From Planktosalinus sp963977065 (GTDB lineage: Bacteria; Bacteroidota; Bacteroidia; Flavobacteriales; Flavobacteriaceae), in contig CAXBNF010000009.1 in NCBI GenBank assembly GCA_963977065.1, forward strand, positions 1 through 64,000: a stretch of 64,000 nucleotides of DNA. The letters are read 5' to 3'. Made by a program: the position numbers and the translations under genes. The notes below the pieces were generated by a model, which was not told the DNA's origin, searched no databases, and worked only from the letters and a program-made list of their open reading frames with translations. Below are positions 49,408 through 58,416 of the stretch, piece after piece. How positions within the stretch are numbered: position 1 is the stretch's first letter; each line of letters opens with the position of its first letter.

Positions 49408-50418
49408 ATGAAATTCATTGTATTCCTTATGTGTGTTGTTCTATTAATTTCCTGTCAGAAAAAATTACCGGGAACACCTCCAGATATTATTACAGAAACC
49501 ACACTCCACGACACAGATGATCCGGCAATTTGGGTCAATAAAGAAAATCCCTCAGAAAGCATTGTTTTTGGAACAGATAAAGATACTGACGGAGCCATTT
49601 ATGCATTTGATTTAGACGGAAAAATTATAGAAGATAAAACAATAAGAGGTTTAAAAAGACCTAATAATGTGGACATTAGATATGATTTCAAGCTCAATGA
49701 CTCTACAAGTGTGGATGTAATGGCTTTCACCGAAAGGGAACGTAAGCAAATAAGATTATTTTCAATCCCGGATATGACACCCATGGATAACGGAGGGTTT
49801 CCGGTTTTTGAAGGGGAAACAGAACCTGAATTTGATCTCCCTATGGGAATTAGTTTCTACCAGTCACAAGTTGATAGTACCCTATACCTCATCGTGGGTA
49901 GAAAAAATGGCCCGGAGACTGGATATTTACACCAATTTGAGTTAAAATCAGACAGTACTGGAGTTTTTATAAAGTTGGTGAGAAAATTTGGAGAATACAG
50001 TGGCAAAAAAGAAATAGAAGCCATAGCTGTTGACGACGCATTAGGTTATGTTTACTATTCCGACGAAACGCATTGTGTTAGAAAATACCACGCAGACCCC
50101 TCAAAAGGGGATGAAGAATTGGCGTGTTTTGGTGGCGAAACTTTTAAAAGAGACAATGAAGGAATTGCCATTGTTGCTTATGAAAATGGGGAAGGCTATA
50201 TAATAGTGTCCAATCAACAAGCAGAAACCTTCAATGTATTTTCCAGAAAAGACAACACATTTATAAAAGAAATCAATTTAAATTCTAAACAAACAGATGG
50301 GTGTGAAGTGGTAACGACACCACTCAATAATACCTTTAAAAATGGCTTGTTTGTCGCAATGAATGATGAAAAGAATTTCTATTTCTATGATTTAGCCAAA
50401 TTAGGGCTTACCCAATAA
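49408..50418 (+). CDS. Beta-propeller phytase, lipoprotein
   Basis: A 336-residue lipoprotein (signal peptide ending LISC, then QKKLPG) of the 3-phytase beta-propeller family. It shows TTLHDTDDPAIWVN, GTDKDTDGAIYAFDLDGK and KRPNNVDIRYDF. Calcium-site acids lie in IEAIAVDDALGYVYYSDE and ETFKRDNEGIAIV. It has six propeller blades and removes phosphates from Ca-phytate at neutral pH. Length is typical. It is lipid-anchored, so it acts at the outer membrane or in the periplasm next to the upstream TonB receptor. Confidence 0.92.
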   Translation: MKFIVFLMCVVLLISCQKKLPGTPPDIITETTLHDTDDPAIWVNKENPSESIVFGTDKDTDGAIYAFDLDGKIIEDKTIRGLKRPNNVDIRYDFKLNDSTSVDVMAFTERERKQIRLFSIPDMTPMDNGGFPVFEGETEPEFDLPMGISFYQSQVDSTLYLIVGRKNGPETGYLHQFELKSDSTGVFIKLVRKFGEYSGKKEIEAIAVDDALGYVYYSDETHCVRKYHADPSKGDEELACFGGETFKRDNEGIAIVAYENGEGYIIVSNQQAETFNVFSRKDNTFIKEINLNSKQTDGCEVVTTPLNNTFKNGLFVAMNDEKNFYFYDLAKLGLTQ

Positions 50419-50435
50419 ATTAGATTCCATTTTAT

Positions 50436-50476
50436 AAAAAAACACCTGCATTATTAAACTTTTGCAGGTGTTTTTT
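50436..50476. terminator. Bidirectional terminator
   Basis: AACACCTGCA (50441-50450) pairs with TGCAGGTGTT (50463-50472), A-run before and T-run after, between the convergent phytase and phosphoesterase genes. Confidence 0.9.
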
Positions 50477-50545
50477 GTTGGTAGAATTTAAACACAGTAA
50501 GAAGTAAATAATTATCCAACCATTTGCTCTTGATTGTTTCTCGTT

Positions 50546-51496
50546 TTATAAATCAAGTACAAACGAATATGCTAGTTCTGCTCGTGGAGTGTTTTCACCA
50601 GTTGCATACGTTTCGACAGTCACATTTCCATCTTTGGTTATTGTCATTACCCTAATCATTGGAGTGTGGTTGATTTCATCGGGAATCTTGGTGCGTTCCA
50701 ATCCGGGAATATGAAGGTAATGCGTGTGCTCAATTTTTTTTGAGTGGTTCACCCTTTCCATATCCATGTGTAAATCTCCGGAAATAACTGCAGCAAGATT
50801 CGCTTGTGGTATAACCTGATTTATGAACAGTTGGTTGCTAATGCCCTTTTCCGGGTTTTCAGAATACACACCCTGCTGCGCTCCATGCACCACTAAAATG
50901 ACCGGTTTTGGAGCTAATCGCTTAATTTGTTCAAGAATCCATTCTGAGCCGCTGTCATCAAAATCACGTCCGTGATCGGGAGAAGCAAATACAAATGCCA
51001 GTTTATCGTGGTTGATAACATAACTTTTATTTTTGATAGCGCTGTTCCATTGTTGAGCAAACTCAAGGTAGCGCTCCACCGTGCTGCCATGTTCTTCGTT
51101 ACCCATTATAGGATAAAAGGGAGCTTTTAGTTTTTGAAATACCTCAGTTGCTGCTTCATATTGTATTTCTGTTCCTTTATGGGCAACATCACCAACCCCG
51201 ATAACAAAATCGATGGGTTGAGATTCCATAAGTAAATTGATTTGTTCAACAGCAGCATTTGTATGGGGGAATTCAGCACATGGTTTTGGTTCACCGTCGC
51301 CAATAAAAGCGACCCGTAACAATGTGGAATCTTCATCGGCATGTTTTCCGGTCATTGAAAACTCTAATACTTCTTTACTTATGATATCTGCTTTGGTAGT
51401 TTCATTGGTTTCTGGGTTTTCCTTATTAGAATTTCCCTGACATCCTGCCAAAAATAGTGCAAAAGGAAGAATCGAAAATTTTAAATAATTATTCAT
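50546..51496 (-). CDS. Calcineurin-like metallophosphoesterase, lipoprotein
   Basis: A 316-residue lipoprotein (signal peptide ending LAGC, then QGNSN). The calcineurin-like fold shows RVAFIGDGEP (metal-binding Asp), DFVIGVGDVAHKG (GD..H), YPIMGNEEHG (the GNHE motif as GNEE), VILVVHGAQQG and VISGDLHMDME (GH-x-H as GDLH). GNEE and GDLH differ from the classical GNHE and GHxH, so metal content may differ. It is convergent with the phytase. Cleavage of phosphate esters in the periplasm would complement phytase action, by inference. Confidence 0.82.
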   Translation of the reverse strand: MNNYLKFSILPFALFLAGCQGNSNKENPETNETTKADIISKEVLEFSMTGKHADEDSTLLRVAFIGDGEPKPCAEFPHTNAAVEQINLLMESQPIDFVIGVGDVAHKGTEIQYEAATEVFQKLKAPFYPIMGNEEHGSTVERYLEFAQQWNSAIKNKSYVINHDKLAFVFASPDHGRDFDDSGSEWILEQIKRLAPKPVILVVHGAQQGVYSENPEKGISNQLFINQVIPQANLAAVISGDLHMDMERVNHSKKIEHTHYLHIPGLERTKIPDEINHTPMIRVMTITKDGNVTVETYATGENTPRAELAYSFVLDL

Positions 51497-51660
51497 ATGT
51501 ATGTTTTATTTGAATTTAAATAATTTGTAACTGTTGCCATTTTAAGCTTAAGCATAACATTCAAATATCTAACATAAAATACTTTACTCCTACATCCAAT
51601 CTTTATTAAATTGTTAAATTCCAACAATCTTTAATCATCTTAAACTTAAATGCTATTCAA

Positions 51661-51690
51661 AAAAAAACCTCACTAAAAATAGCGAGGTTT
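51661..51690 (-). terminator. Intrinsic terminator of ahcY
   Basis: On the minus strand AAACCTC pairs with GAGGTTT around a 12-base loop and runs into a stretch of T. Confidence 0.85.
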
Positions 51691-51711
51691 ATATAATATG
51701 AAATAGGATTA

Positions 51712-53028
51712 TTAATACCTGTAATACTCTGGCTTAAACGGTCCTTCAACAGTCACACCAATGTATTTTGCCTGATCCTCTCTCAAGGTTTCAAGTTCAA
51801 CACCAATGCGCTCTAAGTGAAGTCTCGCTACTTTTTCATCAAGGTGCTTAGGCAATACATACACCTTGTTCTCATAATTATCTGTGTTTCTCCAAAGCTC
51901 GATTTGAGCCAATGTCTGATTTGTAAATGAGTTACTCATCACAAAACTAGGGTGACCTGTAGCACAACCTAAGTTTACCAAACGCCCTTCAGCAAGAACA
52001 ATGATATCTTTTCCATCAATGGTGTATTTATCCACCTGAGGTTTGATTTCATCTTTGGTATTGCCAAAATTTTTGTTTAACCAGGCCATATCAATTTCAT
52101 TATCAAAATGACCAATGTTACATAGAATGGCTTTATCACGCATCGCTCTGAAATGACGCTCCTGGATAATGTCTTTATTTCCTGTGGCTGTACAAACAAT
52201 GTCTGCATTTGCAATCACGGTTTCCAGTTTTTTAACTTCAAAACCGTCCATTGCTGCTTGCAATGCACAGATGGGATCGATCTCAGTTACTGTAACAATT
52301 GAACCGGCACCTTTAAATGAAGCTGCAGTTCCTTTACCCACATCACCATAACCACAAACAACTACGCGTTTTCCGGCAAGCATGGTGTCTGTTGCACGTC
52401 TTACGGCATCAACAGCACTTTCTTTACAACCATATTTATTGTCAAATTTAGATTTGGTCACACTGTCGTTTACATTGATAGCCGGCATTGGAAGTGTTCC
52501 GTTTTTCATTCTTTCATACAAACGGTGAACACCGGTTGTAGTTTCTTCAGAAAGACCTTTAATTCCGGCAGCAAGTTCAGGATATTGGTCTAAAACCATA
52601 TTGGTTAAATCTCCTCCATCGTCCAAAATCATATTTAAAGGCTTGCGGTCTTCGCCGAAAAACAAGGTTTGTTCAATACACCAATTAAACTCCTCTTCAG
52701 TCATTCCTTTCCAGGCATAAACAGGAATTCCGGCAGCTGCTATCGCTGCAGCAGCTTGATCCTGAGTAGAGAAAATGTTACACGAACTCCAGGTGACTTC
52801 TGCACCAAGAGCTATGAGTGTTTCAATCAAAACGGCTGTTTGAATGGTCATATGCAGGCATCCTGCAATACGAGCGCCTTTCAAAGGTTGCTCATTTTTA
52901 AATTCTTCTCTCAAAGACATTAAACCCGGCATTTCTGCTTCAGCAAGCTCAATTTCTTTTCTTCCCCAGGCAGCCAGAGAAATATCTTTTACTTTAAAAG
53001 CCGTATAAGGCACAGTTTTAGTACTCAT
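51712..53028 (-). CDS. ahcY: Adenosylhomocysteinase
   Basis: A 438-residue S-adenosylhomocysteine hydrolase. It shows the substrate region GCLHMTIQTAVLIETL, MILDDGGDLTNMVLD, NVNDSVTKSKFDNKYGCKES with the catalytic Lys, Asp and Cys, and the NAD site VVCGYGDVGKGTAASF. The family C terminus KPEYYRY is intact. It recycles SAH from methylation to adenosine and homocysteine. It is monocistronic, with its own promoter and terminator. Confidence 0.97.
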   Translation of the reverse strand: MSTKTVPYTAFKVKDISLAAWGRKEIELAEAEMPGLMSLREEFKNEQPLKGARIAGCLHMTIQTAVLIETLIALGAEVTWSSCNIFSTQDQAAAAIAAAGIPVYAWKGMTEEEFNWCIEQTLFFGEDRKPLNMILDDGGDLTNMVLDQYPELAAGIKGLSEETTTGVHRLYERMKNGTLPMPAINVNDSVTKSKFDNKYGCKESAVDAVRRATDTMLAGKRVVVCGYGDVGKGTAASFKGAGSIVTVTEIDPICALQAAMDGFEVKKLETVIANADIVCTATGNKDIIQERHFRAMRDKAILCNIGHFDNEIDMAWLNKNFGNTKDEIKPQVDKYTIDGKDIIVLAEGRLVNLGCATGHPSFVMSNSFTNQTLAQIELWRNTDNYENKVYVLPKHLDEKVARLHLERIGVELETLREDQAKYIGVTVEGPFKPEYYRY

Positions 53029-53064
53029 AATGTTATATTTGTATTAAGCAATTTTTTTCGAATA

Positions 53065-53072
53065 CAAAAATA
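53065..53072 (-). promoter_or_regulatory. ahcY promoter element TATTTTTG
   Basis: On the minus strand TATTTTTG matches TAnnTTTG, 36 bp before the ahcY start codon. The region also holds the divergent start of the phosphopantetheinyl transferase gene. Confidence 0.6.
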
Positions 53073-53092
53073 CAGATTATCTAGTAAAAGTC

Positions 53093-53719
53093 ATGCCTCT
53101 TTACAAAACTATAACAGTAAATATAGAAACTAAAGTTCTCATTTGGAAGATTGAAGAGTCTTTTAACGAACTCCTCCAAGGAATTTCACTAACAGAAAAT
53201 AGCACATCCCGCATCTCAAAAATGCTTTCAGACATTCATAAAAGGGGGTTTTTGAGCGTGCGGCACTTGCTAAAAGAAGCCGGTTATACAGACCATGATT
53301 TAGTTTATAACGAGAACGGAAAACCCGATTTAAAAGACGGCACTTGTATTTCAATCACACATTCTCATGAGTTTTCGGGCATTATAATCAGTAAAAATGA
53401 AGTGGGCATTGATGTCGAAAAGCAGCGCGATAAAATCTTGCGCATTGCTAATAAATTTACTCCTTTAAAGGAATACAGAACACTTGCCAATGTTGATGCG
53501 GTAATTCAAAAATTAACTATTGTTTGGTGTGCCAAAGAAGCCCTTTACAAACTCTATGCAAACCCGGGTGTGAGTTTTCTGCATCATATTGACGTAAAAG
53601 ACTTCCAGTTTGAAGACTTAGAAACTAAAGCAGACATCATCTTTAAAGGAAAAACAAATACTTATTTGGTTCACTTTTTTGAATTTGAAGGATTCACCTG
53701 CGCTTACGCGTTGTGCTAA
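53093..53719 (+). CDS. 4'-phosphopantetheinyl transferase superfamily protein
   Basis: A 208-residue Sfp-type enzyme that transfers phosphopantetheine from CoA to carrier proteins. Visible motifs are SITHSHEFSGIII, the Mg-binding GIDVEKQRDK and the WCAKEALYKLY helix. In Flavobacterium johnsoniae an sfp-like gene lies near gldD, while here it pairs with GGGP synthase. It starts 64 bp from the divergent ahcY and 12 bp before the next gene. Carrier-protein target unknown. Confidence 0.9.
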   Translation: MPLYKTITVNIETKVLIWKIEESFNELLQGISLTENSTSRISKMLSDIHKRGFLSVRHLLKEAGYTDHDLVYNENGKPDLKDGTCISITHSHEFSGIIISKNEVGIDVEKQRDKILRIANKFTPLKEYRTLANVDAVIQKLTIVWCAKEALYKLYANPGVSFLHHIDVKDFQFEDLETKADIIFKGKTNTYLVHFFEFEGFTCAYALC

Positions 53720-53731
53720 AAAAAGAATTTC

Positions 53732-54445
53732 ATGAATCACTACTACACTTCAATTTTTAGTACGTTTACCAAAAAGCAAAAAATGCTTGCGATTCTCATT
53801 GATCCTGAAAAGTTTGATACAAATATTCTTGAAAATTTTCTCTCAAAAATACCTCAAAGTACCACCCATCTTTTTGTGGGAGGTAGCACAACAACAAAAT
53901 TACAAACCGAAGAAACTGTCACAGCACTAAAAAAAGCAACCCAACTCCCTGTTTTTATTTTTCCGGGTGATGCTGACCATATATCAAAAGAGGCTGATGG
54001 AATTCTATTTTTGAGTTTACTCTCAGGAAACAATCCGGAGTATTTAATCAAACAACAAATAAAATCTGTGGCCGTTTTAAAAGAAAGCACTATAGAAATC
54101 ATACCCACAGGATATTTACTGATTGATGGGGGAAAACAAAGTGCCGTAGCACGCGTAAGCAATACAAGCCCCATATCACAAAATGATATTGAGACCATTG
54201 TTCATACAGCGCTTGCAGGACAATATATGGGGAAGAAGCTCATCTATTTGGAAGCCGGTAGCGGTGCAAAAAACCGTGTCTCCAATGAAATTATATTTGC
54301 TGTAAGTAAAGCAATTAACATCCCCCTTATAGTAGGTGGAGGCATTCAATCTGAAAAAGAATTACAACAGGTTTATGACGCAGGTGCTACCTTGGCTGTT
54401 ATTGGTACTGCTTTTGAAAAGGATAATTACAACACAGGATTATGA
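53732..54445 (+). CDS. Geranylgeranylglyceryl phosphate synthase family protein
   Basis: A 237-residue TIM-barrel prenyltransferase of the PcrB/GGGPS family. It shows LAILIDPEKF (Mg-binding Asp), THLFVGGSTTT, PGDADHISKEADGILFLSLLSG, IPTGYLLIDGG and the phosphate-binding LIVGGGIQSEKEL and GATLAVIGTAF. Bacteroidota members (group II) make geranylgeranylglyceryl phosphate; the role in these bacteria is not settled. Operon with the upstream PPTase and, by a 4-bp overlap, with the next gene. Confidence 0.92.
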   Translation: MNHYYTSIFSTFTKKQKMLAILIDPEKFDTNILENFLSKIPQSTTHLFVGGSTTTKLQTEETVTALKKATQLPVFIFPGDADHISKEADGILFLSLLSGNNPEYLIKQQIKSVAVLKESTIEIIPTGYLLIDGGKQSAVARVSNTSPISQNDIETIVHTALAGQYMGKKLIYLEAGSGAKNRVSNEIIFAVSKAINIPLIVGGGIQSEKELQQVYDAGATLAVIGTAFEKDNYNTGL

Positions 54446-55413
54446 AAATTTTACTATTTACAATTACCTTTCTTTTTATAAGCTCTTTTGCTTCCGGTCA
54501 GATGGTGAAATTTTATGATGCAGAAACTAAGGAGCCAGTTTCATTTGTAACCGTTTCTTTTGGAAACGGCTTGGGCACCCATGCAAATGCCAATGGCGAA
54601 TTCCTTTATCAACAAAAAAGATATCCCGATATTGATACACTATTCGTTTCGGCTTTAGGCTACAAAAATTTAACCATTCTAACTTCAGAAATAAAAGAAA
54701 CGTATGCTTTGCACCAGGAGATTGATCAATTAAAAGAAGTTGTAATCACGACCAAAAGAGATGGTAAATATAAAAGGCGTGAGATAAAACCCATTACTCA
54801 TTCCAGTTATCACGACTCCTGGCTTCAAACCGTAGAAAGTGAAATGGCAGTTTTATTTACGAAATTTGAAAACAAACCCACACAAATAACCACCCTTTTA
54901 CTGCCTGTTAACATCAAAGAAGAAGTAGCCGGTAAAGAAGTGCCCGTAAGGAAATTTTCAACCTTGATGCGTGTTAAGTTTTATGAAAATAATAACGGCC
55001 TTCCAGGAAAGGAAATCGATTATGGAAATGTGGTTTTTTTGATTACCGAAAAAGAAAAAAAAGAGGTTTATGAAATGGATGTCCTTAAAAACAATATTTT
55101 TATTCCTGATAATGGGCTGTTTGTTTCCATTCAGGTTTTAGGCCCCACAGATCTAGAAGGAAACCTGATTCAAACCAAAACCTACAACGAATATGAAACC
55201 CCAAGAGGAATAGAAAGAATTGCAATTTCTTTCAGACCTTTGTTACCGCTTACAAACCAAATTTCCGGGCAAAAAACATTGGTGAGACGAATCTTTTTTA
55301 ATGATAAGAAATGGCAGCCCTTTGATTTCAATTACAACCCCAATTCAGAATTACTTAAAAAAGGATACAACAATTATGGTATGGGAGCTAAGCTCCATGT
55401 TTATGAGGAGTAG
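54442..55413 (+). CDS. CarboxypepD_reg-like secreted protein
   Basis: A 323-residue protein with a signal peptide (KILLFTITFLFISSFASG). A carboxypeptidase regulatory-like beta domain follows (about 20-95: VKFYDAETKEPVSFVTVSFG, GLGTHANANGEF and LGYKNLTI). The second half (about 120-323) is a conserved beta domain without a known name. Such proteins are common in Bacteroidota envelopes and can be surface-bound. It starts inside the last codons of the GGGP synthase gene. Confidence 0.78.
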   Translation: MKILLFTITFLFISSFASGQMVKFYDAETKEPVSFVTVSFGNGLGTHANANGEFLYQQKRYPDIDTLFVSALGYKNLTILTSEIKETYALHQEIDQLKEVVITTKRDGKYKRREIKPITHSSYHDSWLQTVESEMAVLFTKFENKPTQITTLLLPVNIKEEVAGKEVPVRKFSTLMRVKFYENNNGLPGKEIDYGNVVFLITEKEKKEVYEMDVLKNNIFIPDNGLFVSIQVLGPTDLEGNLIQTKTYNEYETPRGIERIAISFRPLLPLTNQISGQKTLVRRIFFNDKKWQPFDFNYNPNSELLKKGYNNYGMGAKLHVYEE

Positions 55414-55474
55414 TCTTTGAGTTTGTGAGTTATTGAGTTATTGAGTTATTAAAAAAACAATATAGATTAAAACT

Positions 55475-55735
55475 ATGGATATTTCAGTAGAATTAACGCT
55501 TTCCCCCCTTCAGGATAACTATGAACAACCCATTATCGATTTTATAAAAAAGTTAAGAGATTCCGGATTAAAAACTCTTGAAAATCCACTTAGTACGCAA
55601 ATTTATGGCGATTATGATACCGTGATGAAAGTGCTTCATTCCGAAATGAAAACAGCACTAGAGGCAGTTGAAAGAGGTGTGCTCTATATCAAGATTGTTA
55701 AATCAAACCGCAGCGAGTATGTTCCTCATTTTTGA
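55475..55735 (+). CDS. Thiamine-binding (MTH1187/YkoF-like) protein
   Basis: An 86-residue single ferredoxin-like domain of the thiamine-binding YkoF/MTH1187 group (DUF77). It starts ISVELTLSPLQDNYEQPI and contains TLENPLSTQIYGDYDTVMKVL, as in the family. YkoF binds thiamine pyrimidine moieties. It overlaps the start of the PnuC-type gene by 17 bp, so the two are coupled. Together with the riboswitch-controlled receptor downstream, it points to thiamine or HMP uptake. Confidence 0.8.
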   Translation: MDISVELTLSPLQDNYEQPIIDFIKKLRDSGLKTLENPLSTQIYGDYDTVMKVLHSEMKTALEAVERGVLYIKIVKSNRSEYVPHF

Positions 55736-56360
55736 TTGGTTGTTTGGTCAATATAGCAGCTATTCTACGCTTCATATAACTCTTGAAATTGTAGCTGTTG
55801 TATTTGGTTTGCTTTCGGTTTGGTTTGCCAAAAAAGACAACATTCTGGTTTTTCCAACGGGCATTGTAAGCACACTCATTTTTGTCTATTTGCTTTACCA
55901 GTGGGAACTCATTGGTGACATGCTCATCAACGGTTATTATTTTATCATGAGTGTTTTCGGTTGGTATGTCTGGACAAGAAAAGTGGATCAAAGCCACTTA
56001 ACCCCCATCACATTCAGTACAAAAAAAGAAAAATTACAGTCTCTCTTTCTCTTTATTGCCGCACTCCTGTTTGTCTATTTTGTGTACCGGTTTTTTGATA
56101 TGTGGAATGACTGGGTCGCCATTGTTGACACATTCACAACAGCGTTGTTTTTTGTCGGGATGTGGCTCATGGCCAAAAAGAAAATTGAACACTGGCTGTT
56201 TTGGATTGCCGGAGATATTATTTCGGTACCCTTATATTTGTACAAAGGTTATACCTTTACATCCTTGCAATATTTAATTTTTACAATCATAGCAATTTAC
56301 GGCTATCTGGAATGGAGAAAAATAATCAACAACCCAACACTTCAGGCAAAAAACTCTTAA
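55719..56360 (+). CDS. PnuC-family vitamin transporter (PnuC or PnuT)
   Basis: A 213-residue inner-membrane protein with seven hydrophobic segments. ATG 55719 is chosen because the FDWLFGQYSSYSTLHITLEI start is family-like and an upstream ATG adds a non-family extension overlapping the previous gene. It shows the PnuC core (LSVWFAKKDNILVFPTGIVS, NGYYFIMSVFGWYVW and a final YLEWR). PnuC carries nicotinamide riboside and PnuT thiamine. The upstream thiamine-binding gene and nearby TPP riboswitch favour PnuT, while the downstream NadR-like kinase favours PnuC. Confidence 0.88.
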   Translation: MFLIFDWLFGQYSSYSTLHITLEIVAVVFGLLSVWFAKKDNILVFPTGIVSTLIFVYLLYQWELIGDMLINGYYFIMSVFGWYVWTRKVDQSHLTPITFSTKKEKLQSLFLFIAALLFVYFVYRFFDMWNDWVAIVDTFTTALFFVGMWLMAKKKIEHWLFWIAGDIISVPLYLYKGYTFTSLQYLIFTIIAIYGYLEWRKIINNPTLQAKNS

Positions 56361-56890
56361 AAGTTGTCTTTTTTGGACCGGAATCTACAGGAAAAACAAC
56401 CTTGTCACAAGACCTTGCTGCTCACTTCAACACCACCTGGGCTGCTGAATACATGCGGGAATACCTTCAGAAAAAATGGGATATTTCCAAGGAAACCTGT
56501 AAAAAAGAAGATTTGATTCCCATCGCTCAAGGCCAAATGAAAAATGAGGCTTTCGCCGAAAAATATGCAAATAAAGTAGTATTTTACGACACCAATCTGT
56601 TGCAACTCAAAGTCTATTCTGAAGTGTATTACAACGGCTATTGCCCGCCTAAAATAGAAAAAGAAGTCACTAGCAGAACCTATGATATCTATTTTTTACT
56701 ATATATTGACATTCCCTGGGAAGCCGATGATTTGAGAGACAAACCCAATGATAGGGAAGCGATGTTTCAGGTTTTTGAAGAAGCCCTTAAAATTAAGAAT
56801 ATTTCATTCATAACTTTAAAAGGAGCGTATTCAAAACGACTCGAGACTGCAAAAACAATCCTTGAAAATGCTTTAAAGAATCCCAAATGA
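56312..56890 (+). CDS. NadR-like nucleoside/vitamin kinase (AAA ATPase)
   Basis: A 192-residue P-loop protein. ATG 56312 is chosen: Met-Glu-Lys-Asn-Asn precedes VVFFGPESTGKTTLSQDLA (Walker A GPESTGKTT near residue 22). A second region, WAAEYMREYLQKK, and DTNLLQLKVYSEVYY resemble the ribosylnicotinamide kinase half of NadR. The adenylyltransferase half is absent. It overlaps the PnuC-type gene by 49 bp, so a joint role is likely: phosphorylation traps the imported vitamin. It overlaps the next gene by 4 bp. Confidence 0.85.
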   Translation: MEKNNQQPNTSGKKLLKVVFFGPESTGKTTLSQDLAAHFNTTWAAEYMREYLQKKWDISKETCKKEDLIPIAQGQMKNEAFAEKYANKVVFYDTNLLQLKVYSEVYYNGYCPPKIEKEVTSRTYDIYFLLYIDIPWEADDLRDKPNDREAMFQVFEEALKIKNISFITLKGAYSKRLETAKTILENALKNPK

Positions 56891-58416
56891 AGTTTAGCAA
56901 AAGAGAAATAGAACAAATCAAAGCACACGGCCTCACAGAGGAAAAAGTGCTGTCAGATATACTTATGTTTGAAGAAGGAATCCCATTCACTCATCTAATA
57001 AGTGCTGCAACCCATAACAATGGTATCCTTACTTTTTCAAAAGAACAACAGGATGCTTTGGTCGCTTTTTATGAAAAAAATCAGGATACTCTTTCCATAG
57101 TGAAATTTGTTCCGGCATCAGGTGCGGCCACCAGAATGTTTGAGCATTTACACCATTTTGTGGACACATACAATCCTGACGAACAAAAACTCAATGCGTA
57201 TCTCAAGGAAAATGACCCTCAAATGCTTCAGGAGTTTCTAAAAGGCTTACCTCATTTTGCATTTATCAAAAAACTTCGTAAAAAAATTAGAAAACGATTT
57301 CCAGATTATAAGTTTTATAAAAAAGGAAAACGCACACATTTATTGGTTAAAACACTGCTTGAAGAAGAAGGATTGAACTACAGCAATTTGCCAAAGGGGC
57401 TCATTCCTTTTCATCGTTATAATAAAAACACGGCAACGGCTTTTGAAGAGCAACTGCTGGAGGCCGGTTACTATGCTACTAGCCAGAATCAAGCCTATTT
57501 GCACTTCACGTTTTCAGAGCAATTTGTTGAGAACTTCAAAAAAGAATTCATCAATGTAAAAAACCGTGTGGAACGAAAAACAAAATGCGCGTTCAATATC
57601 TCTTATTCCTTCCAAAAATCAAGCACAGATACCATTGCCGTTACTTTAAATAATAAGCCTTTTAGAGATGGGGACAGGAACTTTCACTTCCGCCCTGCCG
57701 GTCACGGTGCGCTGATTGAAAACCTCAACGACATTGAAGCCGATCTGGTTTTTATCAAAAATATCGACAATGTAGTGATTGAGAGCACTATTGAAGAAAT
57801 TGCACGACATAAAAAAATCCTTGCCGGAAAGCTTCTGGAAGTTCAGGCCAAGGCCTTTAAGCTTTTAAAAAGCATTGATAAATTCCCAAAAGATCAAACC
57901 CTTTTGAGAGACGCCCGCGGATTTATGGCATCAGAACTCAACATTAAAAATCTGCCGGAAAGCCTTGAGACTGCAAAAGACATTCTGAACAGACCCATCC
58001 GCGTTTGCGGTATGGTTCAAAACACCGGCGCCCCCGGTGGTGGCCCATTTTGGATTCAAAGACCGGATGGAACTACCACACTTCAAATCGTCGAGCTCTC
58101 TCAAGTGGACATCTCAGACACCCATCAAATGAATATTGTCAAGGAAGCTACACATTTTAATCCGGTTGATTTGGTATGCGGACTTAAAAATTACAAGGGT
58201 GAAAAATTTGATTTGACCCGATATGTAAATCCCAACTCGGGTTTCATTTCGCAAAAAAGCCATCAGGGAAAAACTATCAAAGCACTGGAACTCCCCGGTT
58301 TATGGAATGGCAGTATGGCGCATTGGAACACACTTTTTGTGGAAGTACCATTAAGCACCTTCAATCCTGTAAAAACGGTGAATGATTTGTTAAAGGAAAC
58401 ACATCAGGTGATATAA
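56887..58416 (+). CDS. DUF4301 protein
   Basis: A 509-residue cytosolic protein of the Bacteroidota DUF4301 family. It shows FVPASGAATRMFEHL near residue 75, an LI(P)FHRY region near 174, and FRPAGHGALIENLNDIEADLVFIKNIDN near 255, a pattern like a nucleotidyltransferase/sugar-phosphate pyrophosphorylase fold. Its function is unknown. It follows the kinase gene with a 4-bp overlap. The last 195 bp (58222-58416) also occur, 93% identical, at 59883-60077 beyond two foreign-looking genes. The gene end was therefore replaced or duplicated. Confidence 0.87.
   Translation: MKFSKREIEQIKAHGLTEEKVLSDILMFEEGIPFTHLISAATHNNGILTFSKEQQDALVAFYEKNQDTLSIVKFVPASGAATRMFEHLHHFVDTYNPDEQKLNAYLKENDPQMLQEFLKGLPHFAFIKKLRKKIRKRFPDYKFYKKGKRTHLLVKTLLEEEGLNYSNLPKGLIPFHRYNKNTATAFEEQLLEAGYYATSQNQAYLHFTFSEQFVENFKKEFINVKNRVERKTKCAFNISYSFQKSSTDTIAVTLNNKPFRDGDRNFHFRPAGHGALIENLNDIEADLVFIKNIDNVVIESTIEEIARHKKILAGKLLEVQAKAFKLLKSIDKFPKDQTLLRDARGFMASELNIKNLPESLETAKDILNRPIRVCGMVQNTGAPGGGPFWIQRPDGTTTLQIVELSQVDISDTHQMNIVKEATHFNPVDLVCGLKNYKGEKFDLTRYVNPNSGFISQKSHQGKTIKALELPGLWNGSMAHWNTLFVEVPLSTFNPVKTVNDLLKETHQVI

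Noticed and set aside
56201..56311. Longer N terminus of the NadR-like kinase
   Set aside because: The extension is the PnuC-type gene read in another frame. ATG 56312 precedes the P-loop at the usual distance.
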